Positions 1 through 7,286 of a stretch of DNA of 12,205 nucleotides are shown one piece after another (positions within the stretch are counted from its first letter, which is position 1; each line of letters starts with the position of its first letter). The DNA is from Candidatus Methanomethylophilaceae archaeon. GTDB taxonomy: Archaea; Thermoplasmatota; Thermoplasmata; Methanomassiliicoccales; Methanomethylophilaceae. The notes below the pieces were generated by a model. The model saw nothing but the letters and a program-made list of their open reading frames with translations, was not told where the DNA came from and did not search any database. The position numbers were made by a program, and so were the translations under genes. The DNA is taken from the NCBI GenBank assembly GCA_017455785.1, contig JAFSYZ010000141.1, positions 1 through 12,205 of the forward strand, read 5' to 3'.

Positions 1-382
1 CCACATGGTCAGCGGTAAGATGCACTTCCGTTCACGCGGACCTGTGCAGATCCTGACACGTCAGCCTACCGAGGGACGTTCCAGGCAGGGAGGTCTCAGG
101 TTCGGAGAGATGGAGCGTGACTGTCTGATCGGTCACGGTGCTGCGATGGTCATCAAGGACCGTCTCCTGGACGAGTCGGACGGTACACAGCAGTACGTCT
201 GCGGAAACCCCAACTGCGGTCACATCGCTATCCTGGACAGGCGCGGAGCGCTCTACTGTCCTGTATGTAAGAATAACACTAACATCTACCTCGTGCAGAC
301 ATCCTACGCATTCAAGCTGCTGATGGATGAGCTTCTGTCACTCGGTGTGGCCATGAGGCTTCAGTTGGAGGATTTGAGATGA
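1..382 (+). CDS. rpoB: DNA-directed RNA polymerase subunit B (C-terminal part, 5' truncated)
   Basis: This is the last 127 or so residues of the archaeal RNA polymerase second-largest subunit, cut by the left edge; the frame is already open at base 2. It contains the highly conserved stretch [16 protein letters not shown] followed by [19 protein letters not shown], which belongs to the RpoB hybrid-binding and clamp-anchor region. After it comes a zinc ribbon with cysteines in VCGNPNC and YCPVC, and the conserved C-terminal [15 protein letters not shown] helix. In the assembled enzyme this end packs against subunit A'. The gene ends in TGA overlapping the ATG of rpoA1 by four bases (ATGA), so the two are translationally coupled. 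Whether the full subunit is one chain or split into B'' and B' cannot be told from this fragment. The family call is secure. Confidence 0.97.
   Translation, partial: HMVSGKMHFRSRGPVQILTRQPTEGRSRQGGLRFGEMERDCLIGHGAAMVIKDRLLDESDGTQQYVCGNPNCGHIAILDRRGALYCPVCKNNTNIYLVQTSYAFKLLMDELLSLGVAMRLQLEDLR
367..372 (+). promoter_or_regulatory. Shine-Dalgarno site for rpoA1
   Basis: GGAGGA lies inside the end of rpoB, six bases before the ATG at 379. This spacing supports 379 rather than the in-frame ATG at 388 as the start of A'. Confidence 0.75.
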
Positions 383-3192
383 ACGGAATGCAAGGAATTT
401 CAAAGAGGATCGGTTCGATCAAGTTCTCCTGCGTATCCCCTGACGAGATCAGGAGGATGTCGGCGACCAAGATCATCACGGCCGACACATACGACGATGA
501 AGGCTACCCGATCGAGATGGGTCTGATGGACCCCCACATGGGAGTCATCGAACCCGGACTCCGCTGTAAGACATGCGGATGCAAGGTCGACGAGTGTCCC
601 GGACACTTCGGTCACATCGACCTCGCCATGCCCGTCATCCATGTGGGATTCATCAAGGACATCAAGTCACTGTTGGAGTCCACATGCAGCAAGTGCGGCA
701 GGCTCATGCTCACACCAGAACAGGTGGAGCAGCGCAGGAGGAACATGGAGCTCATGGAGGAGCTCGGAGGAGATTCGACGGATGTCAAGCTGTTCTCCAA
801 GGAGACCGCCAAGGACGCTTCATCAAGAGGAATCTGCCCCCACTGCGGTGCGGAACAGGTCAAGATCAAGCTGGACAAGCCCACCACATTCCGTGAAGTG
901 ACAGATAATCACAAGCTCACACCCAAGGAGGTACGTGAGAGGCTGGAGCGCATCCCCGATGAGGACCTCCAGACACTTGGAATCGACCCTGCCACATGCA
1001 GGCCCGAGTGGATGGTTCTTACCGCATTGGCGGTACCGCCGGTCACCGTAAGGCCGTCGATCACCCTGGACTCGGGAGACAGATCAGAGGATGATCTGAC
1101 ACACAAGCTCGTCGATGTCCTCAGGATCAACCAGAGGCTCAGAGAGAACCGTGATTCAGGTTCGCCCCAGCTGATCGTCGAGGACCTTTGGGAACTGCTT
1201 CAGTACCACGTCACGACATACTTCGACAACCAGACATCCGGTATCCCGCCCGCGAGGCACAGGTCCGGACGTCCCCTGAAGACGCTCACACAGAGGCTGA
1301 AGGGTAAGGAGGGTCGTTTCAGATCCAACCTGTCAGGTAAGCGTGTCAACTTCTCGGCACGTACAGTCATCTCACCCGATCCGTTCCTTTCGATCAACGA
1401 GGTCGGAGTGCCGATCCCCGCAGCAAGGGAACTCACGGTACCTATCCACGTCAACGCCCACAACATCGAGATGATGAGGGAGTTCGTCAAGAGGGGAATC
1501 AAGCCGGTCACAGAGAACGGCAAGTACCTCCCCGGAGCCAACTACGTCATCAGGGCCGACGGAAGGAAGATGAGGGTCACCGACCGTAATGCGGAGGAGA
1601 TTGCAGAGAACCTCGCCATAGATTACACAGTGGAGAGGCAGCTCATCGACGGTGATGTAGTACTGTTCAACAGGCAGCCTTCGCTGCACAGGATGTCCAT
1701 GATGGCCCACCGCGTAAGGGTCATGGACGGACGCACATTCCGTTTCAACTTATGTGTCTGTCCCCCGTACAACGCCGATTTCGACGGTGACGAGATGAAC
1801 CTCCACGTACTGCAGAGCGAGGAGGCACGTGCAGAGGCACGTATCCTCATGCAGGTCCAGGAGAACATCCTCTCACCCAGGTACGGCGGACCTATCATCG
1901 GAGCAATCCACGATCACATCACAGGTGCTTACTTCCTTACGCACGAGAATCCCCGCTTCGACAGGTTCCAGGCAATGAACATCCTGACCAAACTGGATGG
2001 CATCGAGATCCCGGAGCCCGCAGGCGTGGACGAGAACGGTAAAGAGTACTGGACCGGAAGGCAGCTGTTCTCCATCATCCTGCCCAAGGACTTCAGCGTA
2101 CAGTTCAAGGCATCCATCTGCCAGGGCTGCGCCGAGTGTAAGAAGGAGAACTGCGAGTACGACGCATTCGTCAAGATCAGCAACGGAGAGCTCGTCTGCG
2201 GTACAATAGACGTTAACGGTATCGGTAACAGCAAAGGAAAGATCCTCGACCGTATCGCACGTGATTACGGATCCGACAGGGCATGCCAGTTCATCAACCA
2301 GGTCACAAGGGTGGCACTGGGAGCGATCATGAACCACGGATTCAGTACAGGTATCGACGATGAGGATATCCCCGAGGAAGCGAAGCTGGAGATCGCCAAC
2401 TTCAACCAGGAATGTATCGACAAAGCTGAGGCTTATGTGGATTCATACAGGGACGGAACCTTGGACCAGATGCCCGGACGTTCACTCAGGGAGACCCTTG
2501 AGGTCAAAGTGAAGGCGACACTGGAGGATGCACGTAACGATGCAGGACGTGTCGCGGGAAGGCACCTCGGTATGAAGAACCCCGCTGTCATCATGGCGAA
2601 GTCCGGAGCAAGGGGTTCGATGCTGAACCTCTCACAGATGGCTGGTTGTGTCGGACAGCAGACCGTCCGTGGAGAGAGGCTGGCAAGAGGATACTGGGAC
2701 AGGACGCTTCCTCACTTCAAGAAGGGTGACCTGGGAGCATTCGCCAGAGGATTCGTCACACACTCCTACAAGACAGGACTGTCACCGACAGAGTTCTTCT
2801 TCCACGCTATGGGAGGAAGGGAAGGTCTGGTCGATACAGCTGTCCGTACATCCAGGTCAGGATACATGCAGAGAAGGCTTATCTCGGCATTGGAGGACCT
2901 GAAGCTCACAGCGGACGGTTCGGTCAAGAACACCGCAGGTACCATCATCCAGTTCAAGTACGGTGAGGACGGAAGCGATCCCGCCAGGGCAGTCGGAGGA
3001 AAGGTCATCGATTACGACGATCTGTTCATCGAGGTCCTGGGAGAGGAGAGGGCGGCCGCACTGCTCAAACTCGACAGGAAGGACAACGGCGAGAACTACG
3101 GTTCACGCGAGAAGGACGAGATGGAGTACATCGAGGACGAAGAGGGTTCAGACTTCGAGATGGACGAACCCGATTACGACGGAGGTGAATGA
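379..3192 (+). CDS. rpoA1: DNA-directed RNA polymerase subunit A'
   Basis: This 937-residue protein is the N-terminal two thirds of the archaeal RNA polymerase largest subunit and carries the catalytic magnesium site. The NADFDGD motif is at residues 465-471, with Asp467, Asp469 and Asp471 as the metal ligands. The clamp zinc site is visible as C63, C66, C73 and H76, and a second cysteine set is C103, C106, C153 and C156. The bridge helix region ([18 protein letters not shown]) follows near residue 810. A four-cysteine cluster, C581, C584, C587 and C592, sits about 110 residues after the active site. The chain ends in a strongly acidic tail (about residues 905-937, rich in Asp, Glu and Tyr), making it somewhat longer than the roughly 880 residues I expect for A'. 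A good Shine-Dalgarno site fixes the start. The stop overlaps the first possible ATG of rpoA2. Confidence 0.98.
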   Translation: MNGMQGISKRIGSIKFSCVSPDEIRRMSATKIITADTYDDEGYPIEMGLMDPHMGVIEPGLRCKTCGCKVDECPGHFGHIDLAMPVIHVGFIKDIKSLLESTCSKCGRLMLTPEQVEQRRRNMELMEELGGDSTDVKLFSKETAKDASSRGICPHCGAEQVKIKLDKPTTFREVTDNHKLTPKEVRERLERIPDEDLQTLGIDPATCRPEWMVLTALAVPPVTVRPSITLDSGDRSEDDLTHKLVDVLRINQRLRENRDSGSPQLIVEDLWELLQYHVTTYFDNQTSGIPPARHRSGRPLKTLTQRLKGKEGRFRSNLSGKRVNFSARTVISPDPFLSINEVGVPIPAARELTVPIHVNAHNIEMMREFVKRGIKPVTENGKYLPGANYVIRADGRKMRVTDRNAEEIAENLAIDYTVERQLIDGDVVLFNRQPSLHRMSMMAHRVRVMDGRTFRFNLCVCPPYNADFDGDEMNLHVLQSEEARAEARILMQVQENILSPRYGGPIIGAIHDHITGAYFLTHENPRFDRFQAMNILTKLDGIEIPEPAGVDENGKEYWTGRQLFSIILPKDFSVQFKASICQGCAECKKENCEYDAFVKISNGELVCGTIDVNGIGNSKGKILDRIARDYGSDRACQFINQVTRVALGAIMNHGFSTGIDDEDIPEEAKLEIANFNQECIDKAEAYVDSYRDGTLDQMPGRSLRETLEVKVKATLEDARNDAGRVAGRHLGMKNPAVIMAKSGARGSMLNLSQMAGCVGQQTVRGERLARGYWDRTLPHFKKGDLGAFARGFVTHSYKTGLSPTEFFFHAMGGREGLVDTAVRTSRSGYMQRRLISALEDLKLTADGSVKNTAGTIIQFKYGEDGSDPARAVGGKVIDYDDLFIEVLGEERAAALLKLDRKDNGENYGSREKDEMEYIEDEEGSDFEMDEPDYDGGE
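3181..3188 (+). promoter_or_regulatory. Strong Shine-Dalgarno site that sets the rpoA2 start
   Basis: GGAGGTGA is an eight-base match to the complement of the archaeal 16S rRNA 3' tail. The ATG at 3189 touches it with no spacer, whereas the in-frame ATG at 3195 lies six bases downstream, the usual distance. I therefore prefer 3195 as the start of A''. Confidence 0.8.
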
Positions 3193-3194
3193 TC

Positions 3195-4619
3195 ATGGCA
3201 AGAAAGGATACGATGAACGCACTCCTTACCAGGGGTATCAGCGAGGAGAACGTGGAGAAACTGCTCTCCAAGTACAACACCATGAAGGCCATCTCCGATG
3301 CGGGTGTCTCAGAGCTCGAAGAGCTCGGTATCCCGTCGGAAGAGGCTGCGGACATCATCTCCAAACTGTCCAAGCGTGCTTCCACCAAGGCCGTCAGCAA
3401 GCCTAAGGAGACCGTCGAGGAAGTCGAGATCGTCAACATGGAGCTTGTGAGCAACCCCCACGAGTACACCGAGACGGAGAAGCAGATCCTCGACATCTGC
3501 GAGAAGGAGAACCTGGAGCTTCCGCTCAAGGTCGTCGTCGACATCGCCAGCCGTATCCAGGACAAGGGCCTGACGGATGACGAGGTCAAAGCGATCACCG
3601 AGAAGGCAGCGGAGATGTGCGAGAGGCGCCGCATGGACCCCAACGAGTCAGTCGGTATCATGGCAGCACACTCAATCGGTGAACCCGGTACCCAGATGAA
3701 CATGCGTACCTTCCACTACGCTGGAGTCGCGAACGTTAACGTCACATCCGGTCTGCCCAGGCTGATCGAGATCGTGGATGCCAGGCGTGTCCCCAGTACA
3801 CCTTCGATGACTGTTCCATTAGTTGGTATCGCAGCGGAGGACGAGAACGTCGCACGTCATGTTTCATATGAGATCGAGACTACAACACTCCTCAACGTCG
3901 CTACTCTGGAGACGGACATCACCAACATGAGGCTCATTGTCAGACCTGACCCACGCAGGATGGACGACCGTGGAATCACCATGGACGACATCTACGAGAG
4001 GCTGAACAAGATCAAGGTCCTGCGCGGACTGGTACAGATCGAAGGATATGACATAATCATCACATCCGACGAGCCCTCATACAAGAAGCTCCAGCAGATC
4101 TTCGATGCAGCGAAGACAGCCAAGATCAAGGGAATCGACGGTGTCTCAAGGGCAGTCCTGAGCAAGGAAGGCTCCACATGGAAGATCATCACTGAGGGAA
4201 GCAACCTCAAAGAGGTCATGAAGGTGCAGGGAGTCGACGCCACCAAGGTGAAGACGAACAGTATCCTGGAAGTAGCGGATGTCCTCGGAATAGAGGCCGC
4301 AAGGAACCTCCTCATCAACGAGGGAAGGGACACCTTGTCAGCCGCAGGTACCGTCGACATCAGGCACATCATGCTCGTCGCCGACCTTATGACCAACGAC
4401 GGTTACGTCAAGGCCATCGGTAGGCACGGAATATCCGGAAGGAAATCAAGTGTATTGGCAAGGGCAGCGTTCGAAATCACAGCGCCGCACTTGCTGCATG
4501 CAGCCATGAACGGAGAGGTGGACAACCTCGAAGGAGTGGCGGAAAACATCATAGTAGGTCAGCCGGTTACATTGGGAACCGGTGCCGTAAACCTCATTTA
4601 CACACCCAAGAGGGGATGA
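3195..4619 (+). CDS. rpoA2: DNA-directed RNA polymerase subunit A'' with N-terminal helix-hairpin-helix extension
   Basis: This 474-residue protein is the C-terminal part of the archaeal RNA polymerase largest subunit. It supplies the trigger loop, at about residues 150-185 ([17 protein letters not shown] then [16 protein letters not shown]), including the catalytic-loop His174. The conserved end is [17 protein letters not shown] then [17 protein letters not shown]. It is longer than the roughly 390 residues I expect for A''. The extra length is at the N terminus: residues 8-60 resemble a tandem helix-hairpin-helix domain ([37 protein letters not shown]), joined by a charged linker (about 61-90) to the normal A'' body. 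The trigger loop reads AAHSIGEP where AAQSIGEP is near-universal. The start at 3195 is chosen from Shine-Dalgarno spacing; 3189 would add Met-Ile. The gene sits directly after A' and its stop overlaps a possible ATG of the L30e gene. Confidence 0.96.
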   Translation: MARKDTMNALLTRGISEENVEKLLSKYNTMKAISDAGVSELEELGIPSEEAADIISKLSKRASTKAVSKPKETVEEVEIVNMELVSNPHEYTETEKQILDICEKENLELPLKVVVDIASRIQDKGLTDDEVKAITEKAAEMCERRRMDPNESVGIMAAHSIGEPGTQMNMRTFHYAGVANVNVTSGLPRLIEIVDARRVPSTPSMTVPLVGIAAEDENVARHVSYEIETTTLLNVATLETDITNMRLIVRPDPRRMDDRGITMDDIYERLNKIKVLRGLVQIEGYDIIITSDEPSYKKLQQIFDAAKTAKIKGIDGVSRAVLSKEGSTWKIITEGSNLKEVMKVQGVDATKVKTNSILEVADVLGIEAARNLLINEGRDTLSAAGTVDIRHIMLVADLMTNDGYVKAIGRHGISGRKSSVLARAAFEITAPHLLHAAMNGEVDNLEGVAENIIVGQPVTLGTGAVNLIYTPKRG

Positions 4620-4624
4620 AAACA

Positions 4625-4903
4625 ATGGTAGATATAAGCAAAGCATTGAAAGCTGCGATCACCACAGGACATGTGGAGTTCGGAGTGGACCAGACAGAGA
4701 AGGCCGTAAAGGCCGGAAAGGCACAGATGATCATAATCTCCAAGAACTGCCCGAGCAAGGCACTCACCGGAGAGGACATAGGCGTGAAGGTACACGTCTA
4801 CGAGGGTAACAACATGGAGTTGGGAGCCCTCTGTGGTAAGCCGTTCTCGGTTTCTGCATTGGCAGTCATCGACAAGGGTACCTCCAACATCTTAACGCTG
4901 TGA
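4625..4903 (+). CDS. rpl30e: Ribosomal protein L30e
   Basis: This 92-residue protein belongs to the L7Ae/L30e/S12e/Gadd45 RNA-binding family, and its place right after RNA polymerase A'' is the classical archaeal position of L30e. It starts MVDISKALKAAITTGHVEFG, with the family's central stretch AVKAGKAQMIIISKNCP and the C-terminal part GALCGKPFSVSALAVID. It is a component of the large ribosomal subunit. An ATG at 4616 overlaps the rpoA2 stop and would add three residues. I prefer 4625 because the AGGGG at 4611-4615 is then at a normal distance and the protein starts where L30e proteins usually start. Only four bases separate it from the next gene. Confidence 0.93.
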   Translation: MVDISKALKAAITTGHVEFGVDQTEKAVKAGKAQMIIISKNCPSKALTGEDIGVKVHVYEGNNMELGALCGKPFSVSALAVIDKGTSNILTL

Positions 4904-4907
4904 GAAC

Positions 4908-5336
4908 ATGTCCGCCGATATCGTACTAACCGAGGATACACTCAGATACATCTCGTTATTTGAGTCACTGACCAAGACGAACGTCATCGACTGTATGGAA
5001 ACAGAGGACAAGCTCGTCTACGTCGTAGAGAAGAACCAGGGGAACACAGCAGTAGGGAAGAAGGGAGAGCATGTAATAAAGCTCAAGGACCTGACCGGAA
5101 AGAACATCCAGGTAGTGGAGTTCTCCGATGACCCAGCACAGTTCGTCAAGAACGTGTTCCACATATACAATCCCCAGAAGGTCGAGATCGAGCAGCGCGG
5201 CAACATCACGCATGCTACGGTCACAGTGGACCCCAAGTTGAAGGGCAGGGCGATCGGTAAAGCGGGTAAGAACCTGCGCATCGCCAGGGACATCGTCAAC
5301 AGGCACCACGAGATCCAGAGCATCAGCGTTGACTGA
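4908..5336 (+). CDS. nusA: NusA-like transcription termination/elongation factor (two KH domains)
   Basis: This 142-residue protein is the short archaeal NusA homologue, which has only the two KH RNA-binding domains and lacks the S1 and polymerase-binding parts of bacterial NusA. KH1 contains the loop GNTAVGKKGEHVIKLKDLTG (about residues 45-64). KH2 contains KGRAIGKAGKNLRIARDIVN (about residues 112-131). Both GxxG-type loops are intact. Its position after rpoA2 and L30e is the standard archaeal arrangement, which supports a role in binding nascent RNA near the polymerase. It is normally followed by ribosomal protein S12 and S7 genes; here it is the last gene of the operon. The Shine-Dalgarno site (GAG at 4902-4904) is weak, so translation is probably coupled to L30e. 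Confidence 0.94.
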   Translation: MSADIVLTEDTLRYISLFESLTKTNVIDCMETEDKLVYVVEKNQGNTAVGKKGEHVIKLKDLTGKNIQVVEFSDDPAQFVKNVFHIYNPQKVEIEQRGNITHATVTVDPKLKGRAIGKAGKNLRIARDIVNRHHEIQSISVD

Positions 5337-5375
5337 TCTTTCATCCCCACGATCAGGGAGTCAAACCTTTTCCAA

Positions 5376-5398
5376 CCATCTTCCCTTTTTATAATATT
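5376..5398 (+). terminator. T-rich terminator at the end of the rpoB-nusA operon
   Basis: The 61-base gap between the convergent genes contains a short T run (5368-5371) and then TTTTT at 5386-5390 running into ATAATATT. No hairpin is evident, which fits archaeal intrinsic termination at T tracts. On the - strand I see no equivalent T tract for the facing radical SAM gene. Confidence 0.55.
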
Positions 5399-6456
5399 CA
5401 GTTGAGCGGGGTACGTTCCACTTCCAACCTATCGTCGGTCGGATACTCCTCTGCGATGTAGCATTTGAACGGTAATTCCTCAGCAATCTCCTCTACGATC
5501 CAGGGGGCGATCTCCATCCTGTTCCTCTCGGAATCGATGAACATCAGGACATCTGGCACATCATATTCCGTCCTCAGGATCTCAGCAGCTTCGTTCAGAT
5601 CATCGGAGTAGATCAGACCCTTCAGGAGGGTGCCGTCCTCGGTCACCACGTCGTATTCCTTGGCGACCCTCTCGGCCCTTCTGATCAATCTCTTCCTTAG
5701 TTGGACCCCGTCCTTGAAAGTGGACGAGCAGAAGTGTATCGATATCTCGGGATGGGATTTCATCATCCTTATCGCCACTTCCTCTGAATCGAGGACGGCG
5801 GCGGAGATCTCATCCCTTACTTCATAGTCATGTGTGGACATCATGTCCCAGTTGCTTTCGGAGAACTCCAATTCGTTGAGGTTGACGAATTTGACACCGA
5901 TCTTAACAGCATAATCCAGTAATGCCGATAGATCCTCCTCATGATCTGGGAGCGCAGGGACCTCGAATCCAACATCGATGTCCATCTTCACGATCTCCTC
6001 CATCCCGCTCCCGTCCATTTCCTTCCATTTCGATACAGGCGGATGGAAACGGATCTCGTCCAGGCCCGCCTCTATCAGAGCGGACACCTTCTCCGGGTCC
6101 ACGGTCGAGGTGTAGAGGTGGATGTGATGCTCCGGACCGAAGTGCTCCTTCAGCATCCTGATCATCTCGACGGTGCGGTCCATCTTCATCAACGGATCCC
6201 CGCCTGTTATACCAGAGCCAGTGGCACCTATGGATTCGGCCTCCTCGATTATCTCCTCCCTCTTGGAGACCTTGCGCTCGTTGGCATAGACGACGTCACG
6301 TCCTTTCCTCTCGAAGGATACCGGGCAATAGAAACACCCAGTATCACATCTTCCGGTGACGAAGAGGACCATCTTGCTGCCTTCCATACAGTGTTCGCAT
6401 CCCTTTGCCAGTTCGCCTATGTATGCCGAGCCGCAGTCCTGACGTCTGATCCTCAT
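5398..6456 (-). CDS. Radical SAM protein of the archaeal PflA-related family (COG2108-like)
   Basis: This 352-residue enzyme (counting from the ATG at 6456) has the radical SAM CX3CX2C cluster motif at C37, C41 and C44 in VTGRCDTGCFYCPVS, followed by the SAM-binding GITGGDPLM. It should bind a 4Fe-4S cluster and cleave S-adenosylmethionine to a radical. I recognise the pattern of an archaeal family described as related to pyruvate formate-lyase activating enzyme, from KMVLFVTG, FYCPVSFERKGRDVV and IHFCSSTFKDG; substrate and product are unknown to me. Additional cysteines C8, C20 and C23 precede the cluster, and C243 lies in the FCSS motif. An ATG at 6471 would add five residues, but a TATA box at 6481-6486 places the transcription start at about 6456, inside that longer form, so I prefer 6456. 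It converges on nusA and diverges from pyrF. Confidence 0.85.
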   Translation of the reverse strand: MRIRRQDCGSAYIGELAKGCEHCMEGSKMVLFVTGRCDTGCFYCPVSFERKGRDVVYANERKVSKREEIIEEAESIGATGSGITGGDPLMKMDRTVEMIRMLKEHFGPEHHIHLYTSTVDPEKVSALIEAGLDEIRFHPPVSKWKEMDGSGMEEIVKMDIDVGFEVPALPDHEEDLSALLDYAVKIGVKFVNLNELEFSESNWDMMSTHDYEVRDEISAAVLDSEEVAIRMMKSHPEISIHFCSSTFKDGVQLRKRLIRRAERVAKEYDVVTEDGTLLKGLIYSDDLNEAAEILRTEYDVPDVLMFIDSERNRMEIAPWIVEEIAEELPFKCYIAEEYPTDDRLEVERTPLN

Positions 6457-6477
6457 GTCCCTCTCTACCATCTGAGA

Positions 6478-6489
6478 GGTTTATAATGC
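6478..6489. promoter_or_regulatory. Shared palindromic TATA box between the radical SAM gene and pyrF
   Basis: TTATAA at 6481-6486 is a perfect palindrome inside TTTATAATG, so it reads as a TATA box on both strands. Its centre lies 27 bases from the radical SAM ATG at 6456 and 32 bases from the pyrF ATG at 6516. Archaeal transcription starts about 25-27 bases from the TATA centre, which predicts leaderless or nearly leaderless messages on both sides. No second TATA-like element is seen in the gap. Confidence 0.6.
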
Positions 6490-6515
6490 TTCGTCGCCTA
6501 TATGCGGATGATAAC

Positions 6516-7160
6516 ATGAGGAAGGATACCAGACTGGTACTGGCATTGGACGAGACGGATGGTGAGAAAGCTCTCGCCATCGTCGACAAGGTTTCTGAGT
6601 ACATCGATGCGGTCAAGATCAACTGGCCGCTGGTCCTGACAGCAGGGCCTGAGATGATCACCAAACTGTCGGATATCAGCGAGGTCATCTGCGATTTCAA
6701 GGTCGCGGACATACCAAACACGGTATCCCTCATAGTCAGCAACGCGGTCAAGAGGGGCGCATCCGCCGTCATAGTGCATGCTTTCACAGGCGACGATTCC
6801 CTCAGAGCGGCGGTGGAAGCGGCCAACGGAGCCGAGATCTACGCTGTGACGGAGATGAGCCATCCTGGTGCGAAGATGTTCACCGCACAGCACGCTGAGG
6901 AGATGGCCAAGCTCGGAGTGGAATGCGGTGCATCGGGATTCATCGCTCCTGCCACACGTCCGGACCGCATCAAAGCGATAAGGGCGGTCGTCGGTGACAA
7001 GAAGATCCTCTCTCCTGGTGTAGGTGCACAGGGAGGTTCGGCCTCATCCGCCATACAGGCAGGTGCCGATTATGTCATAGTAGGAAGGGCGATCTACAAC
7101 TCCGAGGACCCGAAGGCGGTCGCCCGTACGGTCTGCGAGGATATCAGGACGGTCATCTGA
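6516..7160 (+). CDS. pyrF: Orotidine 5'-phosphate decarboxylase
   Basis: This 214-residue enzyme converts OMP to UMP, the last step of de novo pyrimidine synthesis. The catalytic tetrad pattern is complete: Asp12 (LVLALDETD), Lys34 (DAVKINWPLVL), and D60-F-K62-V-A-D65 in CDFKVADIPNT. The phosphate-binding end is visible as GVGAQGG and YVIVGRAIYNS, with Arg191 as the expected phosphate contact. Length and motifs match the compact archaeal form. An upstream in-frame ATG at 6486 overlaps the TATA box and cannot be in the message if that box is used, so I choose 6516, where MRKDTRLVLALD begins as in other archaeal OMP decarboxylases. It is divergent from the radical SAM gene with a shared TATA element, and is followed by its own T-rich terminator. 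Confidence 0.96.
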   Translation: MRKDTRLVLALDETDGEKALAIVDKVSEYIDAVKINWPLVLTAGPEMITKLSDISEVICDFKVADIPNTVSLIVSNAVKRGASAVIVHAFTGDDSLRAAVEAANGAEIYAVTEMSHPGAKMFTAQHAEEMAKLGVECGASGFIAPATRPDRIKAIRAVVGDKKILSPGVGAQGGSASSAIQAGADYVIVGRAIYNSEDPKAVARTVCEDIRTVI

Positions 7161-7165
7161 CCGTC

Positions 7166-7213
7166 CCATTTTCTTATCATTCCGTTACTCCTTCCTTATT
7201 TTATTATATTATT
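7166..7213 (+). terminator. T-rich termination region after pyrF
   Basis: Immediately after the pyrF stop there are several T runs, including ATTTTCTTATC at 7169-7178 and the AT-rich stretch TTCCTTATTTTATTATATTA near 7192-7211. No stable stem is evident, as is usual for archaeal T-tract termination. It separates pyrF from the next gene's promoter. Confidence 0.5.
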
Positions 7214-7224
7214 ACGCGCGCAAC

Positions 7225-7278
7225 GTGGAATCTATAAATATTAATTGCACAATCGTGCCTCTATTCTACATAGCGGAG
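7225..7278 (+). promoter_or_regulatory. Promoter and ribosome binding site of the giant STT3-like gene
   Basis: CTATAAATA at 7232-7240 is a good archaeal TATA box, preceded by the purine-rich GTGGAAT, a possible BRE. Transcription would start near 7261, giving a leader of about 25 bases. GGAG at 7275-7278 lies eight bases before the ATG at 7287. A small inverted repeat, GCAC-AATC-GTGC at 7246-7257, lies between the TATA box and the predicted start; it may be chance. Confidence 0.65.
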
Positions 7279-7286
7279 AATATAGA

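Noticed and set aside
3065..3703. Long - strand open frame across the rpoA1/rpoA2 junction
   Set aside because: It is antisense to two certain genes, is low-complexity (Ser-rich) and has no recognisable motifs.
6486..6515. Longer pyrF start at 6486 adding ten residues
   Set aside because: The ATG overlaps the only TATA box and would lie upstream of the predicted transcription start; the family's N terminus matches the 6516 start.
7246..7257. Inverted repeat GCAC-AATC-GTGC between TATA box and start of the STT3-like gene
   Set aside because: Four-base arms are too short to call an operator without conservation data.
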